Below, piece by piece: positions 11,973 to 21,165 of a DNA stretch of 64,000 bases. The translations under genes were made by a program, and so were the position numbers. The stretch's first letter is position 1, and the number at the start of each line of letters is the position of its first letter. Source of the stretch: Variovorax sp. Root473 (GTDB lineage: Bacteria > Pseudomonadota > Gammaproteobacteria > Burkholderiales > Burkholderiaceae_C); the NCBI RefSeq assembly GCF_001426505.1, contig NZ_LMEV01000012.1, positions 62,001 to 126,000 of the forward strand, given 5' to 3'. The notes under the pieces were generated by a model that was given only the letters and a program-made list of their open reading frames with translations, made no database searches and was not told where the DNA came from.

Positions 11973-12857
11973 ATGAGATGGGAAGGCAACGAACAATCCG
12001 ACAACGTCGAAGACCGCCGCGACGGCGGGGGTGGCGGCGGAGGCGGCGGCTTCATCGGTGGGCGCGGCATCGGCATCGGCACCATCGCGGTCGCGCTCAT
12101 CGCGGGCTGGATCTTCGGCATCAACCCGCTGACCGTGCTGAGCCTGCTCAGCGGTGGCGGCGACCCGGTCCAGGTGCAGCAGCAGCAAGGCCCCGCGCCC
12201 AAGCCGCCGTCGAACGACCGCGAAGCGGCCTTCGTCTCGACCGTGCTGAAGAACACGGAAGTGGTCTGGACCGATCTCTTCCGCAAGAACGGCGGCACCT
12301 ACCAGGCGCCCCGGCTCGTGCTGTTCCGCGGCGCCACGCCCACGGCCTGCGGCACCGGCCAATCGGCCATGGGGCCGTTCTACTGCCCGGGCGACAAGAA
12401 GGTCTACATCGACCTGGCGTTCTACGACACCCTGAAGAACCAGCTCGGCGCGCCGGGCGAGTTCGCGCAGGCCTACGTCATTGCGCACGAGGTCGGCCAT
12501 CACGTGCAGGACGAGATCGGCATCACCGCCAAGGTCGACGGCATGCGCGGGCGCCTGAGCCAGGCGCAGAACAACGCCATCAGCGTGCGCGTCGAGTTGC
12601 AGGCCGACTGTTTCGCGGGCGTCTGGGCCCATCATTCGCAAGAGTCGAAGAAGTGGCTCGACCCGGGCGACATCGAGGCCGCCATGAACGCCGCGCAGAA
12701 GATCGGCGACGATGCTTTGCAGCGCTCCGCAGGCCGCGCCGTGGTGCCCGACAGCTTCACCCACGGCTCCAGTGCGCAGCGCCAGCGTTGGTTCGGCACG
12801 GGCTATCAGACGGGCGAAATGAAGTCCTGCGACACCTTCAACGCGCGCAATCTGTAA
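11973..12857 (+). CDS. YpfJ-type neutral zinc metallopeptidase
   Basis: A 294-residue protein of the putative neutral zinc metallopeptidase family. It starts MRWEGNEQSDNVEDRRDGGG, the family's conserved RWxGxRxSxNVEDRR-like opening. A poly-glycine stretch follows, then one transmembrane segment (about residues 33-58), and then a periplasmic catalytic domain. The zinc motif HEVGHH (His172, Glu173, His176) is intact, as is the segment VELQADCFAGVWAHHS with the likely third ligand. Its substrate is unknown. A possible terminator lies at 12873-12896. Confidence 0.85.
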   Translation: MRWEGNEQSDNVEDRRDGGGGGGGGGFIGGRGIGIGTIAVALIAGWIFGINPLTVLSLLSGGGDPVQVQQQQGPAPKPPSNDREAAFVSTVLKNTEVVWTDLFRKNGGTYQAPRLVLFRGATPTACGTGQSAMGPFYCPGDKKVYIDLAFYDTLKNQLGAPGEFAQAYVIAHEVGHHVQDEIGITAKVDGMRGRLSQAQNNAISVRVELQADCFAGVWAHHSQESKKWLDPGDIEAAMNAAQKIGDDALQRSAGRAVVPDSFTHGSSAQRQRWFGTGYQTGEMKSCDTFNARNL

Positions 12858-12872
12858 AGATTGTCTTCGGGG

Positions 12873-12896
12873 AGCCCCGGGTTCATTGGGGTTTTT
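12873..12896 (+). terminator. Probable intrinsic terminator after the zinc protease gene
   Basis: AGCCCC (12873-12878) can pair with GGGGTT (12888-12893), the loop is 9 bases, and the run TTTTT at 12892-12896 follows. The stem is short, so the terminator may be modest. Confidence 0.5.
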
Positions 12897-12915
12897 GCTA
12901 TTGAATAAATAGCAA
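12895..12915. repeat. Small palindromic intergenic element TTGCTATT-N5-AATAGCAA
   Basis: Perfect 8-base arms TTGCTATT (12895-12902) and AATAGCAA (12908-12915) are separated by GAATA. It is AT-rich in a GC-rich genome and lies between two same-direction genes. Similar short AT-rich inverted repeats are, from memory, common between genes in Comamonadaceae; no second copy was seen in this window. Confidence 0.45.
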
Positions 12916-12987
12916 TTCGCGCTTTGCGGACGTTGTCGTTTCGTTGTCACTGCCGTTTTTTGCGGCAATGCGACAATAGAGGGCTCA

Positions 12988-14457
<1,470 letters not shown>

Positions 14458-14483
14458 GCCGGGGCTGCGCGGCAGCGAGAGTC

Positions 14484-14512
14484 AAAAAAGCCGGGCATGC
14501 CCGGCTTTTTTT
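14484..14512. terminator. Strong bidirectional intrinsic terminator
   Basis: AAAAAAGCCGGGC and GCCCGGCTTTTTT form a near-continuous palindromic stem with A and T runs on both sides. It lies between the converging ends of rhlE (14457) and the rhodanese gene (14531) and can serve both strands. Confidence 0.85.
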
Positions 14513-14530
14513 CGTCTGCGTTCTGCGCGC

Positions 14531-16177
14531 TCAGGCCACGCGAAAGTGATGCGTGCCGTCGCGCCCCAGCTGCGCCACCAGCCCGTACTCCCAGTCCAGG
14601 TAGGCCTGCATGGCCTCGGCGGGCGCGTCGGTGCCTTCGTAGGGCCGACGGTAGCGGTCGGTGCGGGCGGTGGCCAGGCGGGTCTCGCCGGTCTCGGCTG
14701 GCAGCCCGGCGGCGAACCAGGCGGTGTTGCCGCCCGTGAGTACCTGCACTTGCACGTCCTGCTGGCCGCGTGCGTCGAACAGGGCGCGCAGGTCCGCGGC
14801 GGCGTAGCGGGCGAGCAGGCTGCTGCCGCAGGTCAGCACGTAGCGCGGTGCGGCCGGGATCGCGTGGCTATCGATCGCCTGTGCCAGCTGCGCGCGGATC
14901 GCGTACCAGGCGCCGGGGATGTGGCGCTTCACGTAGTTGGCGCTCGTGGTCACGTCGATCACGGCGGTGGCGGGCTGCCGTTTCAACAACTCGGCCAGTG
15001 CCTCGGGTGTGAGCTCGGCGACCGTGGCTGCGACGGGCGGATAGGCCGACGTCGGCGTGCCAGTCTCGCTGAGTGCAGCGGCCGTTGGTACGGCATCGGG
15101 CACGTACACCTCCCAGCCCATCTGCGCGAGCCATGACGCGCTCATCGACGCGCGCACGCCGTCGTCGTCGGCCAGCACGATGCGTGCGCCGCGCACCGGC
15201 ACCTGGTGGTCGGTTTCCTGCACGAGCTGCCCGCCGGGCGCGCTCGCGAAGCCGGGGATGTGGCCAGCGGTGTATTCCTCGGGCGTGCGCACGTCGAAGC
15301 GGTACACGGTGCGGCCCGGGGCTTCGAGCGTTGCCAGTGCGCCGAGGGCGATGCGGCGCACGCCCGCGGCGTCGGCCACGCGGCGCGCATCGGCCTGCGC
15401 CTGCGCGCGGTTCGCTTCCGATACCGCAGCCGGCGCCTGTCGGCCCGCGCCGTGGTCGAGCACCTGGCCTGCGAGCTTCCAGCCGATGGTGCCGTTGCGC
15501 AGCGCTGCCACCGGGTTCGGGATGCCTGCGTTCACGAGCGATTGCGTGCCGATGATGCTGCGCGTGCGGCCGGCGCAGTTCACGATCACGCGCGTGGCCG
15601 GATCGGGCGCGAGCTCGCGCACGCGCAGCACCAGCTCCGCGCCCGGCACGCTGGTGGCCGAGGGGATGCTCATGGTCTGGTATTCGTCGAAGCGGCGCGC
15701 GTCGAGCACGACCACGTCGGCGCGGCTGTCGATGAGCGCCTTCACCTCGGGCGCCGACAGCGACGGCGTGTGCCGCTCGTGCTCGACCAGTTCGCCGAAG
15801 GACTTGCTCGGCACGTTCACGTCGCGGAACAGCTCGCCGCCTGCCGCGCGCCAACCCTCAAGGCCGCCATCGAGCAGGTGCACGTTGGTGTAGCCGAGCG
15901 CGGCGAAGGTGCGTGCCGCCAGCGGGGCGAGATCGACGCCGTCGTGCGCGCCGTACAGCACGATGAAGGTGTCGCGCCGCGGAATGCGCCGCCACGCTTC
16001 GATCTCGATGCGCGACAGCGGCAGGTTGGCGGCCCACAGCGGGTGCTCCTGCGCAAACGGGTCTTCCTCGCGCACGTCGAGCAGCGCGGTCTCCTCGCGC
16101 GCGATCAGCCGTTCGCGCAGCGCGGCAAAGGGCAGCAGGGGAAAGGAAGCGATGGTGGCGGTCGAGGTCGTCGTCAT
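14531..16177 (-). CDS. Four-domain rhodanese-like sulfurtransferase
   Basis: A 548-residue protein built from four rhodanese domains, roughly residues 10-115, 130-235, 270-375 and 385-485, plus a tail ending in LGRDGTHHFRVA. Only domains 2 (VNCAGRTRS loop) and 4 (LTCGSSLLAR loop) keep the active-site cysteine. Domain 1 reads YGAHDGVD and domain 3 ADDDGVRAS at the same place, so these are catalytically silent. Rhodaneses carry sulfane sulfur as a cysteine persulfide. The gene starts inside the stop of the thiol dioxygenase gene (ATGA overlap), so it is translationally coupled to it. It probably handles sulfur released by that pathway. Confidence 0.85.
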   Translation of the reverse strand: MTTTSTATIASFPLLPFAALRERLIAREETALLDVREEDPFAQEHPLWAANLPLSRIEIEAWRRIPRRDTFIVLYGAHDGVDLAPLAARTFAALGYTNVHLLDGGLEGWRAAGGELFRDVNVPSKSFGELVEHERHTPSLSAPEVKALIDSRADVVVLDARRFDEYQTMSIPSATSVPGAELVLRVRELAPDPATRVIVNCAGRTRSIIGTQSLVNAGIPNPVAALRNGTIGWKLAGQVLDHGAGRQAPAAVSEANRAQAQADARRVADAAGVRRIALGALATLEAPGRTVYRFDVRTPEEYTAGHIPGFASAPGGQLVQETDHQVPVRGARIVLADDDGVRASMSASWLAQMGWEVYVPDAVPTAAALSETGTPTSAYPPVAATVAELTPEALAELLKRQPATAVIDVTTSANYVKRHIPGAWYAIRAQLAQAIDSHAIPAAPRYVLTCGSSLLARYAAADLRALFDARGQQDVQVQVLTGGNTAWFAAGLPAETGETRLATARTDRYRRPYEGTDAPAEAMQAYLDWEYGLVAQLGRDGTHHFRVA

Positions 16178-16773
16178 GCGGCAGTGTTTCGGAGTTCGGC
16201 GGAGCGGTCCCACAGGTTGGGGAGCAGCGTGTTGGAGTAACCGGAGACGAAGGGCTTGCGCCCGCCTTCGGCCGGATAGGTGTGGCGGCGCACGGCGCCG
16301 ATGTTGGCGCCGTACACGTGGATGCTGATCGACACGCGGTCGGCGTGCGCGTTGTGCACGCGGTGCAGGTCGCCCACGGTGGGCGACACGGCCTCGACAT
16401 GGCCCCCATCGAGCCGCACCGCCTCGCCCCGGGGCCGCGCGGTGCCGTCGGCGTCGAGCGCGTAGGGCTGGCTGTACTCGGCGCCGCGCAGCATGCCGAT
16501 GAGCCCCCACACCGTGTGGTCGTGGATCGGCGTGGCCTGGCCCGGTCCCCAGACGAAGCTCACGACCGAGAAGCGTTCGGTGCTGTCGGCATGCAGCAAA
16601 AACTGCTGGTAGTAGGTCGGGTCGGCCACGGCAAAGGCGTCAGGCAGCCAGTCGTCGCGCGCCACCAGCGTGCGCAGCAGCGCGCCGCCTTCGGAGAGGA
16701 TGCGCGGCTCGTCGGGCAGGCTGTCGAGCAGCCGCCCGAAGGCGCCGACGAAATCGCGCAGCGGAGTAATCAT
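16174..16773 (-). CDS. Thiol dioxygenase (cysteine dioxygenase family, probably 3-mercaptopropionate type)
   Basis: A 199-residue cupin. Iron ligands are His84 and His86 in TPIHDHTVWG and His137 in DLHRVHN; the Ser150-x-His152-x-Tyr154 triad is intact. Gln57 (YYQQ) sits 27 residues before the first iron ligand and Arg163 lies 11 after the triad His. As I recall, this is the pattern of bacterial 3-mercaptopropionate dioxygenases (Gln type), whereas animal-type cysteine dioxygenases have Arg. The product would be a sulfinate. It shares ATGA overlaps with both neighbours in a four-gene minus-strand operon. Cysteine or another small thiol remains possible as substrate. Confidence 0.82.
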   Translation of the reverse strand: MITPLRDFVGAFGRLLDSLPDEPRILSEGGALLRTLVARDDWLPDAFAVADPTYYQQFLLHADSTERFSVVSFVWGPGQATPIHDHTVWGLIGMLRGAEYSQPYALDADGTARPRGEAVRLDGGHVEAVSPTVGDLHRVHNAHADRVSISIHVYGANIGAVRRHTYPAEGGRKPFVSGYSNTLLPNLWDRSAELRNTAA

Positions 16774-17741
16774 GCGGGGCGTTTCCAGAGTTGGGTGTCG
16801 GTGATGGCGCGCACGTCCACGCGCACCGGAAGGATACCGTCACGCGCCGAGCGGTCAGCCACAGTTTGTAGTGCGGCGATGTCGGCCTCGCTCACCGGCC
16901 GCCCTGCCACCGAGGCACGCGCCGTGATGAGTCGCGCCGACGCGATCGGCAACCGCGTGAGCTGGCTGTACGCCTGCGCATAGGCCTCGGGGTTGGCCAG
17001 CGCCCAGTCGCCCGCGCGGGCGAGCCGCTCGAGGAACTGCACGATGGCCGCGCGCCGGGCCGGGTTGGCCAGCGAATGCTCGCTCGCGGTGATGAAGCCC
17101 AGCGCCGTGTTGATGCCGCGCCCGTCGCGCAGGATGCGCCCGCCCTGCTGCAGCGCGATGGCGTAGTAGGGGTCGAAGATGGCCCAGGCGTCGATCTGCT
17201 TCGAGGCGAACGCGGCGGCCGCGTCGGTGGGCAGCACGAACTTCACCGTGACCTCGTCGCGCCGCACGCCGGCCTCTTCGAGCGCGCCGTAGAGCTGGTA
17301 CTGCGAGATGCTGCCGCGCGCCGACGACACGACCACCGTCTGGCCACGCAGCTCGCCCACGCGGCGCAGCGGCGAGTCGGGCTGCACCACGATGCCCAGC
17401 GACTCGGCCTTGCCCACGCGCGTGGCGACGATCTTCAGCGGCGTCTTGCCGACGGCCGCCGCGAGCACGGGCAGGTCGCCGGCCATCGCGGTGTCGACGG
17501 CGGCGCTGCGCTGCGCCTCGAACAGCGGCGCGGCGCCCTGGAAGTTGGCCCAGCGGTAGGCAAAGGGCGCGTCGTCGAGGGCCTTGGAGGCCTCGAACAG
17601 CGAGCGCAGGCCGCCGGCCTGGTCGCCGAGCACCAGCGTGGCCTGGGATTGCGCCACCGCGCGCAGCGGGCCGGCCACGGCCAGCGACAGCGCGGTGCCT
17701 TGCGCGAGCCAGGTGCGGCGAGAAATTGGCAGCGCGCTCAT
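16770..17741 (-). CDS. SsuA/NrtA-like ABC transporter substrate-binding protein
   Basis: A 323-residue periplasmic binding protein with an N-terminal export signal starting MSALPISRRTWLAQGTALSL (twin-arginine-like) and cut near AVAQSQA. The body matches aliphatic-sulfonate receptors: LVLGDQAGGLRSLFEAS, DLPVLAAAVG, VVQPDSPLRRVGELRGQTV and IDAWAIFDPYYAIAL. It closely resembles the receptor at 25296-26258, so the cluster contains two of this subgroup. No permease or ATPase is adjacent on this strand; it may use the importer at 22164-24010. It overlaps its upstream and downstream genes by ATGA. Confidence 0.85.
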   Translation of the reverse strand: MSALPISRRTWLAQGTALSLAVAGPLRAVAQSQATLVLGDQAGGLRSLFEASKALDDAPFAYRWANFQGAAPLFEAQRSAAVDTAMAGDLPVLAAAVGKTPLKIVATRVGKAESLGIVVQPDSPLRRVGELRGQTVVVSSARGSISQYQLYGALEEAGVRRDEVTVKFVLPTDAAAAFASKQIDAWAIFDPYYAIALQQGGRILRDGRGINTALGFITASEHSLANPARRAAIVQFLERLARAGDWALANPEAYAQAYSQLTRLPIASARLITARASVAGRPVSEADIAALQTVADRSARDGILPVRVDVRAITDTQLWKRPA

Positions 17742-18970
17742 GCTGCAGCTCCTGAAGCCTGCAGCGCACGCTGCCCCGCCGCGACCAGGATCGCGTCGTT
17801 CTGCGGCGTGTGGATGCGGCTGCACAGCACGTCGCGGTAATGGCGTTCGAGCGGGTTCTGTCGCGTGAGGCCGTGGTTGCCGCTCAGCTGCAGCGCCAGC
17901 TCGACCACGCGGATGGCGTGCGTGGTCACGGTGTGCTTGAGCAGGCCGCTGTCGGTGGCGGGCGGCGTGTGGCCGCTGTCGACCGCGGAGGCGGCCTCGT
18001 CGAGCAGCACGCGGTTGGTGCGCAGCAGCGCCTCGATTTCGCCCACCTGCTCCTGCACGCGCGGCAGGCTGGCCAGCGGCGCGCCCAGGCTGCCGGGCGC
18101 GCGCCGGTTCAGGAAGTCGACCAGCCAGTCGCGCGCGGCGCGCGCCACGGCGTCGTAGAGGCTGCCCAGCAGCACGACCATCCAGGCCTGCTGCGCCGCA
18201 TGGGCGTCGATGTCGGTCTGGCTGCCGGCGCCGGGCGCCCAGTCGGCCGGCGCGCGCAGGTCGACGGCGTGGTCGGCGGCAATGGCGACGTCTTCGAACA
18301 CCACCTCGTGGCTGCCCGAGGCGCGCAGGCCCAGGTGGTCCCAGCTCGCGATCACGCGGATGCCGGGCGCGTCGCGCGGCACCAGGAACACGCCGGTGCG
18401 CGGCGCGGCCTCGTCGGTGCGCGCCCAGACCGCGAGCCACGACAGGCCTTCGATGCCGGTCGTGTAGAGCTTGTGACCGTCGATGCGCCAGCCTGCGGGC
18501 GTGCGCCGCGCCAGGGTGCCGGGCAGGCCGCCGCGCGCCGGCGAGCCCAGCGCGGGCTCCACGCGCAGCGCGTTGATGAGCGCGCCGTGCGTCACCGCAT
18601 CGCGCGCCACGCGCTCGCGCAGGTGCGCGGGCCAGCGGCTCTCGCGGCGTGCGAGCGCCTGGTGCTGCAGGTAGGTCATGGTGAGGATCAGCGCCGTGGC
18701 GGGCTCGCCGCGCGCGATTGCCGCGATCACGCGGCGTGCCGTGGCCAGCGTGGCGCCGCTGCCGCCGTACGTGGCAGGTGCAACGAGGCCGATCAGGCCC
18801 TGTGCCTGCAGCGCCTCGAAGTTCTGCCGCGGAAAGGCGCCGCTGCGGTCGTGATCGGCCGCCGTGGATGCGAACTGGGCCGACAGGCGGGCCAGCACGG
18901 CGGGATCGACGGAGGACGGGGTGTCTGTTTCGGGAACGGCCGGCGCGCGGCGCAAGGGGAGTGCACTCAT
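17738..18970 (-). CDS. Acyl-CoA dehydrogenase family protein, SfnB/DszC-like flavin enzyme
   Basis: A 410-residue flavoprotein of the acyl-CoA dehydrogenase fold. It has the N-terminal helical domain (GLIGLVAPATYGGSGATL), the beta domain (WRIDGHKLYTTGIEGLSW, HLGLRASGSHEVVFEDV) and the C-terminal helices (QLSGNHGLTRQNPLERHYRD). The family's catalytic Glu position is not evident, and the sequence resembles SfnB and desulfurisation monooxygenases (SfnC, DszC) used on organosulfur compounds. It is the first gene of the minus-strand operon, with its promoter in the shared region 18971-19192. If it is a monooxygenase it needs a reduced-flavin supplier, which is not in the window. Confidence 0.78.
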   Translation of the reverse strand: MSALPLRRAPAVPETDTPSSVDPAVLARLSAQFASTAADHDRSGAFPRQNFEALQAQGLIGLVAPATYGGSGATLATARRVIAAIARGEPATALILTMTYLQHQALARRESRWPAHLRERVARDAVTHGALINALRVEPALGSPARGGLPGTLARRTPAGWRIDGHKLYTTGIEGLSWLAVWARTDEAAPRTGVFLVPRDAPGIRVIASWDHLGLRASGSHEVVFEDVAIAADHAVDLRAPADWAPGAGSQTDIDAHAAQQAWMVVLLGSLYDAVARAARDWLVDFLNRRAPGSLGAPLASLPRVQEQVGEIEALLRTNRVLLDEAASAVDSGHTPPATDSGLLKHTVTTHAIRVVELALQLSGNHGLTRQNPLERHYRDVLCSRIHTPQNDAILVAAGQRALQASGAAA

Positions 18971-19192
18971 GGTGCCTGCACGGTAAAGGTCCACTGCCAG
19001 CGCGCGAAGGATGCATCGCGCATATCCAAATTCGTTTTTCTGCGTTCGTTTTCGGGGCAGGCCTCGGTACGGTCTGGCTCTTCCTGAACGCAGAAGAAGA
19101 AAGCACGCATCGCACGACCTCGGGCCCCGCTGTGCCCCAGCGCCGATTGACCGCGCCGCCTCCATCTGCACGAACCCACGAGGACACCCTCC
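18971..19192. promoter_or_regulatory. Divergent promoter region of the organosulfur island
   Basis: The 222-bp gap between the two divergent arms holds an AT-richer patch at 19021-19055. It contains a direct repeat TTCGTTTT at 19031-19038 and 19045-19052 (14-bp period). Such a helical-turn-spaced repeat could bind a CysB/Cbl-type LysR regulator of sulfur starvation; that link is inference. Confidence 0.4.
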
Positions 19193-20302
19193 ATGAGCCA
19201 GAACGACGTTGAATTCATCGGCATGATCCAGGGCCAGAAGGTCTCGGAGATCCACCCCGCCCAGGGCCCGGCCCTCGACCGCGACTATGTGCGTGCCTTC
19301 GCCCAGGCGCACGAGAACGCCGGCTTCGACCGCGTGCTGGTGCCGCACCATTCCACCAGCCCCGATGCCACGCTCACCGTGGCCCATGCGGCCTCGGTGA
19401 CCGAGCGCATCCACTTCATGCTCGCGCACCGCCCGGGCTTCGTGGCGCCCACGCTCGCGGCGCGGCAGTTCGCGTCGCTCGACCAGTTCAGCGGCGGCCG
19501 GCTCGGCGTGCACTACATCTCGGGCGGCTCCGACGAGGAACAGAAGCGCGACGGCGACTGGCTCGACCACGACCAGCGCTACGCCCGCACCGACGAATAC
19601 CTCGAGGTGCTGCACAAGGTGTGGACCAGCGAGAAGCCCTTCGACCACGAAGGTGCGCACTACCGCTTCCAGAACGCCTTTTCCGAAGTGAAACCGGTGC
19701 AGACGCGAAACGGCAAACCACACGTGCCCGTGTACTTCGGCGGTGCGTCGGAGGCCGCCATTCCCGTCGCGGGCAAGTACGCCGACGTGTACGCGCTGTG
19801 GGGCGAGTCGCTCGACCAGGCGCGCGAACTCACGACGCGCGTGCGTGCGGAAGCTGCGAAGCACGGGCGCAGCGTGCGTTTCTCGGTCTCGTTCCGGCCG
19901 ATCCTGGCGCAGACCGAAGACGCCGCATGGGCGCGCGCCGAGAACATCCTGGCCGAGACCAAACGCCTGCGCGTGGTGCAGGGCTACAACCGCGGCGGCC
20001 CGCAGCAGAGCGAGGGCGCCAAGCGCCTGCTGGCTGCGGCCGAGAAGGGCTCGCGGCTCGACAAGCGGCTGTGGACAGCGGTCGCGCAGGAGATCGGCGG
20101 GCGCTCGAACAGCACCGCGCTGGTCGGCACGCCCGAACAGGTCGCCGATGCGCTGCTCGACTACCACGACCTGGGCGTGACGACCTTCCTGATCCGCGGC
20201 TTCGATCCGCTCGAAGACGCGACGGACTACGGCCGCGTGCTGATTCCGCGCACGCGCGAACTCGTCGCACAGCGCCTGCAGTCGCAACGCAAGGCGGCCT
20301 GA
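19193..20302 (+). CDS. LLM-class flavin-dependent monooxygenase, SsuD-like
   Basis: A 369-residue bacterial-luciferase-like enzyme. Opening EFIGMIQGQK, the block RVLVPHHSTSPDATLTVAHA and the central SLDQFSGGRLGVHYISGGSD mirror alkanesulfonate monooxygenases, with a later block GTPEQVADALLDYHDLGVTT. Such enzymes use FMNH2 and oxygen to cleave C-S bonds, releasing sulfite and an aldehyde. It begins the plus-strand arm and is followed by the aldolase gene after 3 bp. No FMN reductase gene accompanies it, so the reduced flavin must come from elsewhere. The exact substrate is not readable. Confidence 0.88.
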   Translation: MSQNDVEFIGMIQGQKVSEIHPAQGPALDRDYVRAFAQAHENAGFDRVLVPHHSTSPDATLTVAHAASVTERIHFMLAHRPGFVAPTLAARQFASLDQFSGGRLGVHYISGGSDEEQKRDGDWLDHDQRYARTDEYLEVLHKVWTSEKPFDHEGAHYRFQNAFSEVKPVQTRNGKPHVPVYFGGASEAAIPVAGKYADVYALWGESLDQARELTTRVRAEAAKHGRSVRFSVSFRPILAQTEDAAWARAENILAETKRLRVVQGYNRGGPQQSEGAKRLLAAAEKGSRLDKRLWTAVAQEIGGRSNSTALVGTPEQVADALLDYHDLGVTTFLIRGFDPLEDATDYGRVLIPRTRELVAQRLQSQRKAA

Positions 20303-20305
20303 GCC

Positions 20306-21130
20306 ATGAGTGCCGTTCTTTCCATCGACCGCCACGCACCCCAGCCGCTGCAGCTCAACCCGAACCCGCAGCAGAAGCACTGGTTCGACCCCATCCCGCC
20401 GCGTCCCAGCGTGCAGGCCGAGCGCCGCCACCGGCAGGAACGCCTCGCCGGCGCCTTCCGCCTGTTCGCACGCTTCGGCTTTGCGCAGGGACTGGCCGGC
20501 CACATCACGGCGCGCGACCCGGAACTGACCGATCATTTCTGGGTCAACCCGCTGGGCGTGCATTTCTCGCGCATCAAGGTGTCCGACCTGCTGCTCGTCA
20601 ACGCGAAGGGCGAGACGGCCATCGGCGACCGGCCGCTCAACAAGGCCGCCTTCGCGATCCATGCGGCGATCCACGAGCACAACCCGAACATCGTGGCCGC
20701 GGCCCACACGCACTCGACCTACGGCAAGGCCTGGTCCACGCTGGGCCGCCAACTCGACACGCTCACGCAGGACAGCTGCGTGTTCCACGACGACGTGGCG
20801 CTGTTCGACGACTTCACCGGCATGGTGGTCGACACCAGCGAGGGCGAGCGCATCGCCCGCGCGCTGGGCGACAGGAAGGGCGCGATCCTCAAGAACCACG
20901 GCATCCTGACGGCCGGCCCCACGGTGGAGGCCGCCGCGTGGTGGTACATCGCGCTGGACAACGCCTGCCACACGCAATTGCTGGCCGAGGCGGCAGGCAC
21001 GCCGCAGCCGATCGACGAGGCCACCGCGCGCCACACGCACGGCCAGATCGGCGGGCCCGAAGGCGCCATCCATTCCTTCGACAGCCTGTACGAAGGCCTG
21101 GTCGAGGCCGAACCCGAACTCCTGCTTTGA
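20306..21130 (+). CDS. Class II aldolase/adducin family protein
   Basis: A 274-residue protein of the FucA/AraD fold. It has the metal-binding AAHTHSTYGKAWSTLG (His pair), the loop FGFAQGLAGHITARDPE and the segment GDRKGAILKNHGILTAGPTV with the third His. Class II aldolases or epimerases cleave or epimerise phosphorylated or oxidised sugars, but many members in such clusters are uncharacterised. Its position directly after the SsuD-like gene (3-bp gap) suggests that it acts on the carbon skeleton left after desulfonation, which is inference. Start MSAVLSIDRH. Confidence 0.85.
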   Translation: MSAVLSIDRHAPQPLQLNPNPQQKHWFDPIPPRPSVQAERRHRQERLAGAFRLFARFGFAQGLAGHITARDPELTDHFWVNPLGVHFSRIKVSDLLLVNAKGETAIGDRPLNKAAFAIHAAIHEHNPNIVAAAHTHSTYGKAWSTLGRQLDTLTQDSCVFHDDVALFDDFTGMVVDTSEGERIARALGDRKGAILKNHGILTAGPTVEAAAWWYIALDNACHTQLLAEAAGTPQPIDEATARHTHGQIGGPEGAIHSFDSLYEGLVEAEPELLL

Positions 21131-21165
21131 CGACGATGACGACGAACCCCCGGAGCCTTTCCCCG

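Noticed and set aside
15866..16510. Extended N-terminus for the rhodanese gene up to 16510
   Set aside because: The extra frame is the shadow of the thiol dioxygenase gene; the ATG at 16177 gives the rhodanese start and an ATGA overlap.
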